Source: an uncultured bacterium (GTDB lineage Bacteria; Planctomycetota; UBA1135; GCA-002686595). Taken from it: a stretch of 6,514 nucleotides of DNA. The notes under the pieces are model-generated. The model was not told the DNA's origin. It saw nothing but the letters and a program-made list of their open reading frames with translations, and searched no databases. A program made the position numbers and the translations under genes. Numbering within the stretch: position 1 is the stretch's first letter; each line of letters opens with the position of its first letter. Of the stretch, positions 1 to 5,821 are shown in pieces. The stretch covers positions 1 to 6,514 of the forward strand of contig CADEGS010000091.1 in assembly GCA_902826945.1 (NCBI GenBank). The letters are read 5' to 3'.

Positions 1-890
1 CCCGCGCGGCCGCGGTGGACGAGCCAGACGCCGGCGAGGATCCCGCCCAGCCCGGCGAGCGTCCACGGGCCCACGGGCTCGTCGCGGAAGAGCTTGCCGA
101 GCGCGAGCGCGACGGCCGGCGTCACGTACGCGATCACGCTCAGCCGGTTCGCCTGGGTGTGGCGCAGGAGCCAGAAGTAGAGGCCGAAGGCCGTCACCGT
201 CCCGAAGAGCGCGAGGTAGAGGACGGAGAGGAGCGCGGGGCCGCTCCAGACCGCGGGCCGATCGCGCTCGAAGAGGAGCGCCAGCGCCCACAGCACGCCC
301 GCTCCGATCCACATGCCGTTGCGGTTGAGGAGCAGCGAGCTCGTCCCCGCGCCGTGGCGCTTCACCACGGTCGTGCCCACGGCGGCGACGAGCGGCGAGA
401 GGAGCAGGATCGCGCCGGCGGGCACCGCGGCCGTGCCGAGGCCGCGCAGGTCGGTCGCGAACAGCGCCGCGACCCCGAGGAAGCCCAGCACGAAGCCGGC
501 CGCCTGGCGCGGCACGAGGCGCTCGCCGGGCAGGAAGAGGTGACCCGCGATCGCCTGCAAGAGCGGGTTCACGGCCCACAAGACGCTCACCAGCGCCGAC
601 GGCAGGCGCTCCTCGGTCCAGTAGACGATCCCGTACGACGCGCCGAAGCTCAGCAGGCCGAGCGTCAAGGACAGCGGCCAGGTCGGACGCGCGCCGCCCT
701 CGCGCTTCGCGAGCAGGGCTCCGAGCACCGTCATCACGAGCGCCGCCAGCGTGAAGCGCGCGGCCGCCGAGCCGAAGGGCGGCAGGTCCTCGAGACCGCC
801 CTTGATCACGACCCACGTGCTGCCCCAGATCAGGCACAGGAGCCCGGTCAGGAGCAGCGCGCGCAGCGGGCCGGGGCGAGGGTCGGACAC
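1..890 (-). CDS. EamA/DMT-family drug/metabolite transporter (C-terminus cut by window edge)
   Basis: Reading the minus strand from a GTG at 888-890 gives at least 296 residues with no stop, running off the left edge. Complete family members are about 290-310 residues, so only a few C-terminal residues are missing. The protein is very hydrophobic, with about ten predicted membrane helices in two EamA repeats. Repeat 1 (about residues 10-146) holds IWGSTW at 21-26, AARF at 43-46, LPSALVSVLWAVNPLLQ at 96-112 and GERLVPRQ at 122-129. Repeat 2 (about 157-292) holds ALFGTVTAFGLYFWLLR at 227-243 and a helix around VTPAVALALGKLFRDE. This is the 10-TMS drug/metabolite exporter pattern of the inner membrane; the substrate cannot be told from sequence. 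No in-frame ATG exists between GTG 890 and the upstream in-frame stop near 1012, so GTG is the best start. No Shine-Dalgarno site is visible; a TACCCT hexamer lies 9 nt upstream. The gene is divergent from the PLP enzyme at 1016. Confidence 0.9.
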   Translation of the reverse strand, partial: MSDPRPGPLRALLLTGLLCLIWGSTWVVIKGGLEDLPPFGSAAARFTLAALVMTVLGALLAKREGGARPTWPLSLTLGLLSFGASYGIVYWTEERLPSALVSVLWAVNPLLQAIAGHLFLPGERLVPRQAAGFVLGFLGVAALFATDLRGLGTAAVPAGAILLLSPLVAAVGTTVVKRHGAGTSSLLLNRNGMWIGAGVLWALALLFERDRPAVWSGPALLSVLYLALFGTVTAFGLYFWLLRHTQANRLSVIAYVTPAVALALGKLFRDEPVGPWTLAGLGGILAGVWLVHRGRA

Positions 891-899
891 GAGCCGAGC

Positions 900-905
900 A
901 GGGTA
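900..905 (-). promoter_or_regulatory. TAnnnT (-10-like) hexamer before the EamA transporter
   Basis: Minus-strand TACCCT lies 9 nt upstream of the GTG start at 890, in a region without a Shine-Dalgarno site. If it is a -10 element, transcription would begin within a few bases of the start codon, giving a leaderless or near-leaderless mRNA. No convincing -35 box is visible. The support is that the other transcription-unit-leading genes in the window show the same arrangement. Confidence 0.35.
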
Positions 906-918
906 GCTCGGAGCGCCG

Positions 919-949
919 CCGCGGCATCCGCGTTTCCAGGCTGCCGCGG
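919..949. repeat. 8-bp perfect inverted repeat in the divergent intergenic region
   Basis: CCGCGGCA at 919-926 and TGCCGCGG at 942-949 are exact reverse complements separated by 15 nt. After a 1-nt mismatch, two more pairs (916-917 with 951-952) extend the dyad. It lies in the 125-nt gap between the divergent transporter and PLP-enzyme genes, upstream of the -10-like hexamers of both. It could be an operator for a dimeric regulator or a chance GC-rich dyad. Confidence 0.35.
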
Positions 950-1003
950 AGGGGCCTGCGACCCGCCGCTCGCGTCTCGGTCCCGCGCGATCCCGGCGTG
1001 CGC

Positions 1004-1009
1004 TAGTCT
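1004..1009 (+). promoter_or_regulatory. TAnnnT (-10-like) hexamer before the PLP enzyme
   Basis: TAGTCT ends 6 nt before the ATG at 1016. Its first three bases are also an in-frame TAG stop, which rules out any start further upstream. There is no Shine-Dalgarno site. If the hexamer is a -10 element, the mRNA would begin at or next to the ATG. No recognisable -35 box is seen. Confidence 0.4.
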
Positions 1010-1015
1010 CGCGTC

Positions 1016-1975
1016 ATGCGAGAGACCCCGACCGCCAACGCCGGTGTCGCTCCCTCGATGCTCGCCGCCGTCGGCGCGACGCCGCTCGTGCGCCTCGCGC
1101 GCGTCGTGCCCGAGGGCTCGGCCGAGGTGCTCGTCAAGCTCGAGTCCTACAGCCCGACGGGCTCGTACAAGGACCGCATGGCGCGCGCCATGGTCGAGAA
1201 CGCCGAGCGCCGCGGCGACCTCGTGCCGGGCATGACCGTGGTCGAGTGGACGGGCGGCAGCACCGGCATCGCGCTGGCCTTCGTGTGCGCGGCCAAGGGC
1301 TATCGCCTGCGGATCGTGTCCTCGGACGCGATCGCGGCCGAGAAGCTGCGCATGATGCGGCTCTTCGGGGCCGAGCTCGAGATCGTGCCGAGCGTCGGCG
1401 GCAAGCTCACGCCCGACCTCGTGCCGCGCATGATGGAGCGCGCGCGCGAGATCAGCGCCGAGCAGCCGAGCTACTTCACGAACCAGATGCACAACCCCGA
1501 CATGCTCGAGGGCTACGCCTCGCTCGGCCTGGAGCTGCTCGAGCAGGTCGGCGCCCCGATCGACGCCTTCTGCGGCTGCGTCGGCACGGCGGGGATGCTG
1601 GTGGGCACCGCGCGCGTGCTCGCGCGCCAGCGCCCGAAGCCGCGCATCGTCGCCTTCGAGCCCGCGACCTCCGCCGTGCTCTCCGGCGGCGCGCCCGGCG
1701 CGCACAACGTCGAGGGCGTCGCGCCCGGCTTCGTGCCCGCGCAGTACGACCCCGCGCTGGTCGACGAGGCGCGCGGCATCGACGAGGCCGAGGGCCGCGC
1801 CATGGCGCGCCGCCTCGCGCGCGAGGAGGGCCTCTTCGCGGGTACCTCCACCGGCCTGAACGCGGTCGGCGCGCTGCAGCTCGCTCGCGAGCTCGGCCCA
1901 GGTCACCGCGTCGTGACGGTCGCGGTGGACAGCGGGCTCAAGTACCTCGCGGGGCCGCTGTACGGTTCGAGCTGA
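1016..1975 (+). CDS. PLP-dependent cysteine synthase family protein (TGGSTG-type)
   Basis: A 319-residue fold-type II PLP enzyme, the normal length for O-acetylserine sulfhydrylase/cystathionine beta-synthase cores. Visible landmarks are GATPLVRL at 20-27, KLE at 41-43, the PLP-lysine motif SPTGSYKDR with Lys52, the substrate loop TGGSTG at 79-84, the phosphate-binding loop GTAGM at 190-194, a VEP-like FEP at 214-216, SGGAPGAHNVEGVAPGF at 223-239, EEGLFAGTSTG at 270-280 and DSGLKYL at 305-311. Classical CysK/CysM/CBS enzymes have TSGNTG in the substrate loop; here Ser82 replaces the Asn. I recall TGGSTG as typical of a subgroup labelled only cysteine synthase family protein, so the substrate is uncertain and a cysK symbol is not justified. 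The in-frame TAG at 1004 limits the start; ATG 1016 is taken, with Met15 (1058) as an alternative that still keeps the whole fold. The gene converges on the DUF433 unit, with no obvious terminator between them. Confidence 0.92.
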   Translation: MRETPTANAGVAPSMLAAVGATPLVRLARVVPEGSAEVLVKLESYSPTGSYKDRMARAMVENAERRGDLVPGMTVVEWTGGSTGIALAFVCAAKGYRLRIVSSDAIAAEKLRMMRLFGAELEIVPSVGGKLTPDLVPRMMERAREISAEQPSYFTNQMHNPDMLEGYASLGLELLEQVGAPIDAFCGCVGTAGMLVGTARVLARQRPKPRIVAFEPATSAVLSGGAPGAHNVEGVAPGFVPAQYDPALVDEARGIDEAEGRAMARRLAREEGLFAGTSTGLNAVGALQLARELGPGHRVVTVAVDSGLKYLAGPLYGSS

Positions 1976-1990
1976 GCCTCCTGCGAGCGC

Positions 1991-2038
1991 TCACATCCAG
2001 CGCGCGAGCCGCGCGGACAGCCGAGCGTCGGGCCTCAT
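1991..2038 (-). pseudogene. Possible 15-codon remnant of a DUF5615 PIN-like toxin gene
   Basis: The ATG at 2038-2036 overlaps the DUF433 TGA at 2037-2035 as ATGA, the usual translational-coupling junction. The frame encodes MRPDARLSARLARWM and stops at 1991. DUF5615 PIN-like proteins, the common partners encoded directly after DUF433 genes, characteristically begin with Met-basic, a few hydrophobic residues, Asp-Glu/Ala-Asn-Leu-Ser/Pro and then an R-L-A-R-W/R-L segment. This frame keeps the D-A-x-L-S-x-R-L-A-R-W part but lacks about two residues after MR and has Arg at the usual Asn. Reading past the stop gives nothing family-like, and only 15 nt remain before the end of the convergent PLP-enzyme gene. 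I infer a toxin gene cut down to its first codons; the match is short, so chance similarity is possible. Confidence 0.45.
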
Positions 2039-2256
2039 ACGGCCGCCGGAGCATCGAGCTTGCGGCTGGCGTAGCGCAGGCAGGCCTCGATGTCCTCGAG
2101 CTCGAGGTCGGGCAGCTCCTCCAGGACCTGAGCAGACGTCAGGCCCGACGCCAGCAGGTCGAGCACGTCGGAAACGCGGATGCGCATGCCGCGAACGCAA
2201 GGGCGGCCCCCGCATCGACTTGGCTCCACGGTGATGCGCCGGGAAGACTGGGTCAT
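2035..2256 (-). CDS. DUF433 domain-containing protein (putative antitoxin, apparently without intact partner)
   Basis: A 73-residue protein almost entirely occupied by a DUF433 domain. The hallmark order is visible: RITVEPSRCGGRPCVRGMRI (7-26), then VSDVLDLLASGLTSAQVLEELPDLELEDIEACL across 28-60. This matches the family pattern I-x-x-D/E-P-x-x-x-G-G-x-P-x-I/V-R-G-x-R-I-x-V, then L-L-A-x-G-x-S/T and a hydrophobic P-x-L segment. DUF433 proteins are small winged-helix-like proteins usually encoded just before a DUF5615 PIN-like protein and regarded as the antitoxin of that pair. No intact partner follows here, only a 15-codon stump overlapping the stop as ATGA. The gene begins 37 nt after the chorismate mutase/DAHP synthase fusion on the same strand, so it is probably co-transcribed with it. 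AGGAG at 2272-2268 lies 11 nt upstream of the ATG. A regulatory role outside a toxin-antitoxin pair cannot be excluded. Confidence 0.85.
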   Translation of the reverse strand: MTQSSRRITVEPSRCGGRPCVRGMRIRVSDVLDLLASGLTSAQVLEELPDLELEDIEACLRYASRKLDAPAAV

Positions 2257-2261
2257 GGGCC

Positions 2262-2282
2262 GATCGTCTCCTGCGACCGATC
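2262..2282 (-). promoter_or_regulatory. Shine-Dalgarno site of the DUF433 gene inside a small hairpin
   Basis: On the minus strand, GATCG-(G)-TC and GACGATC form a 7-bp stem with one bulged G around the six-base loop GCAGGA. The AGGAG Shine-Dalgarno core (2272-2268) lies mostly in the loop, 11 nt before the ATG at 2256. This is one of only two clear ribosome binding sites in the window and supports the chosen start. Presenting the site in a loop, rather than burying it in a stem, would be compatible with efficient initiation. Confidence 0.5.
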
Positions 2283-2293
2283 CGCTGCCCCCG

Positions 2294-4345
2294 TCAGGCG
2301 AGCCGTCGTCCCTGGCCGCGCAGGATCGGCTCGAGGCCGCGGACGAGCGCGGCCAGGTCGTCGCGCGTGAGCGCCTGCGGTCCGTCGCAGCGCGCCTTCG
2401 ACGGGTCGGGGTGGCACTCGACGATCAGCCCGTCGGCGCCGGCGGCGGCCGCGGCCAGCGCCAGCGGCACGACCAGCTCGCGCACGCCGGCGGCGTGCGA
2501 GGGGTCGACGATCACGGGCAGGTGCGTGCGCCGCTTGAGCACCGGGATGGCGGCGACGTCGAGCGTCGCGCGCGTGGCGGTCTCGAAGGTGCGGATGCCG
2601 CGCTCGCACAGGACGACCTGCTGGTTGCCGCCCGCCAGCACGTACTCGGCGGCGTGCAGCCACTCCTCGATCGTCGCGCTCATGCCGCGCTTGAGCAGCA
2701 CCGGCCGGTCGATCGTGCCGAGCGCGCGCAGCAGCTCGAAGTTCTGCATGTTGCGCGCGCCGATCTGCAGGACGTCGGCGCGCTCGGCCACGGCCTCGAC
2801 GTCGGCCGCGCGCAGCACCTCGGTCACGATCGGCAGCCCGCGCCGGCGGCCGGCCTCGGCCAGGAGCTCGACGCCCGCGAGGCCCAGGCCCTGGAAGGAG
2901 TAGGTCGAGGTGCGCGGCTTGAAGCCGCCGCCGCGCAAGAGCGCCGCGCCAGAGGCTTGCACCATGTCGGCCGCCTCCTCGATCTGCTCCTTGCTCTCGA
3001 CGGCGCACGGGCCGGCGATCAGGACGAAGCGCTCGCCGCCGATCGGGACGCCCGCGAGCAGGCGCGGCGCCGCGTCGCGCGCCTCGGCGGAGACGAGCGG
3101 CAGGTCCGAGCGCGGGGCGACCTTCGCGCAGGCGGCGGGCGCCGGGGCCGGCGCGGCCTGCAGGGCGGCGGGCAGCAGCGGGCCGTCCGTCTCGCGGCTC
3201 CGATCCGGGTAGCAGCCGAGCAAGGACACCTGGCGCGCCGCGCGGCGCACCGCGCCGAGCGCGCGCGCGACCGGCGGGTCGTCGACGTGGCCCTCGAGGT
3301 CGATCAGGAAGCCGTACTGGCCCGAGCGGCGCGGCAGCACCAGGCTCGCGAGCCGCGTCAGGTTCACGCCCTCGGCCGCGAAGGCGCCCAGGCAGCGCGC
3401 CAGCGCGCCGGCCTGGTGGTCGGCGACCAGCCGCAGCGTCGTGCGCGCGGGGACGCCGGGCGGCACGGGCTCCGCCTCGCGCGCGAGCAGCGCGAAGCGC
3501 GTGCGGTTGTCGGGATGGTCGGAGACGTCCTCGCGCAGGAGGACGAGCTCGCGCGCGCGCGCCGCCTCGGCCGAGCACACCGCGGCGTGGCTCGGATCGC
3601 CCTCCATCACGACCGCGTCGGCGGCGCCGGCGGTGTCCCAGACCTCGAGCGCCTCGAGCCCCATCGACTCGACCAGCGTGCGGCGGCACTGGCGCAGCGC
3701 GACCGGGTGCGACGAGACGCGCCGCAGGCCCTCGAGCGTGGAGCCCGGCAGGCCGACCAGGGCGTTCCGCACCTGCCAGATCTCCTCGTCGACGATGTGC
3801 ACGCGCCCCTGCATCAGGAGCGCGCTGACCGCCTCGATGCCGCCGACGAGCGTGTTCTCGACCGGCAGGAGCGCGTAGTCGACCTCGCCGCGCAGGAGCG
3901 CCTCCACGGCCGCGTCGAAGGAGGGCTGCCCGAGCGTGCGCGCGCGCGCGCCGCGCAGCGCGATCAGCCGCCGGGCGGCGAGCTCGCCGTGCGCGCCGGT
4001 CGTGCCCTGGAAGGCGACGCGCACCTCGCGCGCCGCGGGCGCGCGCCAGACCTGCTCCTGCTCGCGCCGCGACCAGCCCAGCACCTCGCGCAGCACGCGC
4101 CCGGCGGCGAGCGGGTCGAGGCCCTGCTCGCGCGCCAGCCGCGCCCAGCGCTCGGCGACCTCGCTCTCGCGCGCCGGGTCGCGCAGCGCGCTGCCCTGGT
4201 CGTGCTTGACGGCGCCGATGTCGCGCACGGCGCTCAGGCGCTCGCGCAGCGCCAGGAAGAGCGCGCGATCGGCCGCGTCGATGCGCGCCCGCGCGCGGGC
4301 CAGGTCCTCGTCCGGCGCGCTCTGCTCGGGGGAGGGAGTGTCCAT
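2294..4345 (-). CDS. pheA-aroF: Trifunctional fusion: chorismate mutase - prephenate dehydratase - ACT - DAHP synthase
   Basis: One uninterrupted 683-residue frame. (1) AroQ-type chorismate mutase, about 15-100: Arg19, Arg36, Lys47, Asp56, Arg59 and Glu60 align by spacing with the E. coli P-protein active site, with Gln96 or Gln98 at the C-terminal position. (2) Prephenate dehydratase, about 107-290: PVENT 161-165, SSHP 211-214, QC 219-220, [10 protein letters not shown] 237-246 and the catalytic NRTRF 280-284. (3) ACT domain, about 300-378: GAL 313-315 is kept but the Phe-binding ESRP is replaced (333-338). (4) Ala/Pro-rich linker, about 380-425. (5) Type I-beta (Thermotoga/Bacillus-like) DAHP synthase, about 430-680: IAGPCAVES with Cys447, [11 protein letters not shown] 470-480, [10 protein letters not shown] 527-536, [13 protein letters not shown] 550-562, [10 protein letters not shown] 579-588, DPSH with His617, Glu643 and Asp654 as metal ligands. 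It should make DAHP from PEP and erythrose-4-phosphate, and phenylpyruvate from chorismate via prephenate. ATG 4345 begins just before the first mutase helix; no Shine-Dalgarno site is seen. Two-domain CM-PDT and CM-DAHPS proteins are common; this combination is unusual. Confidence 0.93.
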   Translation of the reverse strand: MDTPSPEQSAPDEDLARARARIDAADRALFLALRERLSAVRDIGAVKHDQGSALRDPARESEVAERWARLAREQGLDPLAAGRVLREVLGWSRREQEQVWRAPAAREVRVAFQGTTGAHGELAARRLIALRGARARTLGQPSFDAAVEALLRGEVDYALLPVENTLVGGIEAVSALLMQGRVHIVDEEIWQVRNALVGLPGSTLEGLRRVSSHPVALRQCRRTLVESMGLEALEVWDTAGAADAVVMEGDPSHAAVCSAEAARARELVLLREDVSDHPDNRTRFALLAREAEPVPPGVPARTTLRLVADHQAGALARCLGAFAAEGVNLTRLASLVLPRRSGQYGFLIDLEGHVDDPPVARALGAVRRAARQVSLLGCYPDRSRETDGPLLPAALQAAPAPAPAACAKVAPRSDLPLVSAEARDAAPRLLAGVPIGGERFVLIAGPCAVESKEQIEEAADMVQASGAALLRGGGFKPRTSTYSFQGLGLAGVELLAEAGRRRGLPIVTEVLRAADVEAVAERADVLQIGARNMQNFELLRALGTIDRPVLLKRGMSATIEEWLHAAEYVLAGGNQQVVLCERGIRTFETATRATLDVAAIPVLKRRTHLPVIVDPSHAAGVRELVVPLALAAAAAGADGLIVECHPDPSKARCDGPQALTRDDLAALVRGLEPILRGQGRRLA

Positions 4346-4358
4346 GAAGGGCAGGTCA

Positions 4359-4364
4359 AGGCTA
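4359..4364 (-). promoter_or_regulatory. TAnnnT (-10-like) hexamer before the aromatic-pathway fusion gene
   Basis: Minus-strand TAGCCT lies 13 nt upstream of the ATG at 4345, with no Shine-Dalgarno site between. If it is a -10 element, the leader would be only a few bases long. I see no T-box, leader peptide with Phe codons, or attenuator-like terminator in the 232-nt divergent intergenic region (4346-4577), so no transcriptional feedback by phenylalanine is apparent. Confidence 0.35.
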
Positions 4365-4546
4365 CCCCGGGGCCGCGGCAGGGGTCGGATCGTCCCGCCG
4401 TCGCCCGCGGGCGCGGCGGAGCGTCGCCCTCGCGCAAGGGGGGGCGGGAAAGAGCTTCGCTCTCGCCGCGACGCCGGCGTGGCGCCGCGGACGACCTCAC
4501 GCCGCGCCGCGGGGCCCGCCGCCGCCCGGCGCGCGCCGCGATGTCC

Positions 4547-4552
4547 TAGGAT
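4547..4552 (+). promoter_or_regulatory. TAnnnT (-10-like) hexamer before the S1-domain gene
   Basis: TAGGAT (continuing AC) lies 25 nt upstream of the ATG at 4578. Transcription would start near 4559, leaving a leader of roughly 20 nt without a Shine-Dalgarno sequence. No clear -35 box is visible in the surrounding G/C-only sequence. Confidence 0.35.
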
Positions 4553-4577
4553 ACGGCCGTCGAGCGCGAGTCCCGCG

Positions 4578-5747
4578 ATGGCACGCAGGCTCACCCCCGA
4601 GGATCCCGCCGAGCACGGCGAGCACACGCTGCGCATCTGGGACGGCGTCATCGCCGGGGTGAGCGGGGACGACGTGTTCGTCGAGCTCGGCCCGCGCCTG
4701 CAGGGCGTCCTCTCGGTGCGGCGCTTCGAGGCGCCGCCGCGCCCGGGCGAGGTGTACCGCTTCACCGTGCTCGGGCAGGAGGAGGGGCTGTGGGCGCTCG
4801 CGCGCGTCGAGGAGGGGCTGCTCGCCTCGTGGCGCGACATCGAGGTCGGGAGCTGGGTCAGCGCGCGCGTCACGGGCAAGAACCCCGGCGGCCTCGAGCT
4901 CAAGATCGGCGCGCTGCACGCCTTCATGCCGAAGTCCGAGAGCGGCCTCGCGCGCGGCGAGAGCACGGCGCTGCTCGTCGGCAAGGAGCTCTCCTGCGAG
5001 GTGATCGAGGTCGACCCCACGCGCCAGCGCGTGCTCGTCTCGCGCAAGCGCGTCCTGCAGAAGGGCAGCAAGGACCGCCGCTCGCACGAGGTCGGCGCGC
5101 TGAGGGTCGGCCAGGTCGTGCACGGCCGCGTCAGCCGCATCGAGCCCTACGGCGCGTTCGTGCGCTTCGGCCAGGGCCTCGAGGGGCTCGTGCACGTCAC
5201 GAACCTCTCGGTCGAGCGCGTGCGCCATCCCTCCGAGGTGCTCTCGGTCGGCGACACGGTCGAGGCCAAGGTGCTCACGATCCGCCAGGAGGGGAAGCGC
5301 ATCGGCCTCGGCATCAAGCAGATGAGCGAGCCGCCGTGGAAGGCCTTCGCGCGCGTCGGCTACCCCGACCAGATCCTCGAGGGCCGCGTGACGCGGCTGG
5401 CGGCCTTCGGCGCGTTCGTCTCCGTCGCGGAGGGCGTCGAGGGGCTCCTGCACGACTCGGAGTCCCTCGCCGGCCGCGACCGCCGCCTGCGCGACCTCCT
5501 GCGCGAAGGGCAGACGATCGTGGTGCGGATCGTCGAGCTCGACCCCGACGCCGAGCGCATGAGCCTCTCGCAGCGCCATCGCGACGGCGCGCCGCTCCAG
5601 CCGGAAGACCTGATCGCGAGGGAGGAGCTGGCGCGGCTCGCGGACGAGGGCGGAGCGTCGCCGGCGAGCACGCGGCTCGGAGCGCTCCTCGACCGCGCGC
5701 TGCGGGAACGGGGCGGCGGCCGGGCCGCGGAAATCCCGGAAAGCTGA
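4578..5747 (+). CDS. S1 RNA-binding domain protein (four S1 repeats, ribosomal protein S1-like)
   Basis: A 389-residue protein with four consecutive OB-fold S1 domains, roughly at 15-77, 90-158, 176-248 and 265-333. The third is the most canonical: [20 protein letters not shown] (178-197), then [11 protein letters not shown], a conserved [17 protein letters not shown] and the closing IGLGIKQM. The fourth repeats [22 protein letters not shown] and MSLSQR. The first is degenerate and recognisable mainly by the strand pattern around [17 protein letters not shown]. The acidic/basic helical tail (about 345-379) has [13 protein letters not shown]1-repeat proteins bind single-stranded RNA; E. coli ribosomal S1 has six repeats, while four-repeat S1 homologues of about 400 residues occur in several phyla. 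Whether this is the ribosomal S1 or a paralogue cannot be decided here, so no rpsA symbol is given. ATG 4578 is chosen because it lies just before the first S1 domain and shortly after the TAGGAT hexamer; upstream codons are low-complexity Arg/Ala sequence. The gene is divergent from the aromatic fusion. Confidence 0.88.
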   Translation: MARRLTPEDPAEHGEHTLRIWDGVIAGVSGDDVFVELGPRLQGVLSVRRFEAPPRPGEVYRFTVLGQEEGLWALARVEEGLLASWRDIEVGSWVSARVTGKNPGGLELKIGALHAFMPKSESGLARGESTALLVGKELSCEVIEVDPTRQRVLVSRKRVLQKGSKDRRSHEVGALRVGQVVHGRVSRIEPYGAFVRFGQGLEGLVHVTNLSVERVRHPSEVLSVGDTVEAKVLTIRQEGKRIGLGIKQMSEPPWKAFARVGYPDQILEGRVTRLAAFGAFVSVAEGVEGLLHDSESLAGRDRRLRDLLREGQTIVVRIVELDPDAERMSLSQRHRDGAPLQPEDLIAREELARLADEGGASPASTRLGALLDRALRERGGGRAAEIPES

Positions 5748-5757
5748 CGGCCTCCGG

Positions 5758-5793
5758 CTGGAACGCGCACGGGAGAGGTCGTCCCCGTTCCAG
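5758..5793 (+). terminator. Hairpin after the S1 gene (terminator or mRNA structure, no U-tract)
   Basis: CTGGAACG (5758-5765) and CGTTCCAG (5786-5793) pair perfectly over 8 bp. Three further G-C pairs (5771-5773 with 5783-5785) form after a 5-nt one-sided bulge, around a 9-nt loop. It begins 11 nt after the S1 stop codon and ends 28 nt before the next ATG. No run of T follows, so it is not a standard intrinsic terminator; it could be a pause, a 3'-end stabiliser or a partial terminator separating the two genes. Confidence 0.45.
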
Positions 5794-5810
5794 AACCCGA
5801 AGACTCCCAG

Positions 5811-5816
5811 AGGAGG
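5811..5816 (+). promoter_or_regulatory. Strong Shine-Dalgarno site of the peptidoglycan-binding protein gene
   Basis: AGGAGG lies 5 nt upstream of the ATG at 5822. It is the strongest ribosome binding site in the window and fixes this start in a frame that stays open far upstream through the S1 gene. Confidence 0.8.
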
Positions 5817-5821
5817 GCGTC

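Noticed and set aside
15..1235. Long plus-strand frame of about 400 codons
   Set aside because: It is antisense to the transporter and runs into the PLP-enzyme gene in another frame. The translation is Arg/Glu/Ala low complexity with no domain, typical of the shadow frame in GC-rich DNA.
1991..2215. 74-codon minus-strand frame overlapping DUF433
   Set aside because: Most of it is the shifted shadow of DUF433 and is Arg/Pro/Gly rich. Only its last 15 codons, starting at the ATGA junction, look meaningful; they are reported separately as a toxin remnant.
3934..3951. 18-bp alternating purine-pyrimidine run (mostly CG) with Z-DNA potential
   Set aside because: It lies inside the dehydratase coding region and is explained by alternating Arg/Ala codons in GC-rich DNA; nothing suggests a separate role.
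4451..4463. Small AGAGC-TTC-GCTCT hairpin in the 232-nt divergent intergenic region
   Set aside because: The stem is only 5 bp, poorly extended and not followed by a T-run. It is too weak to call a terminator or riboswitch.
2180..4549. 789-codon plus-strand frame
   Set aside because: It lies antisense to the whole aromatic-pathway fusion gene. Its composition (Arg, Ala, Asp, Gln, His) and lack of hydrophobic core pattern mark it as a reverse-complement shadow.
4346..4577. Riboswitch, T-box or Phe leader-peptide attenuator upstream of the aromatic fusion gene
   Set aside because: I looked for conserved T-box elements, a short ORF rich in Phe codons and a terminator/antiterminator pair and found none.
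4497..5579. 360-codon minus-strand frame opposite the S1 gene
   Set aside because: It is antisense to the S1 repeats, with His/Asp/Arg/Leu-rich translation, no domain and no initiation signals.
5574..5821. Possible upstream start extending the peptidoglycan-binding protein with a signal peptide
   Set aside because: The upstream in-frame codons overlap the S1 gene and encode Arg/Gly/Pro-rich sequence with no hydrophobic stretch; the AGGAGG at 5811 clearly marks the ATG at 5822.
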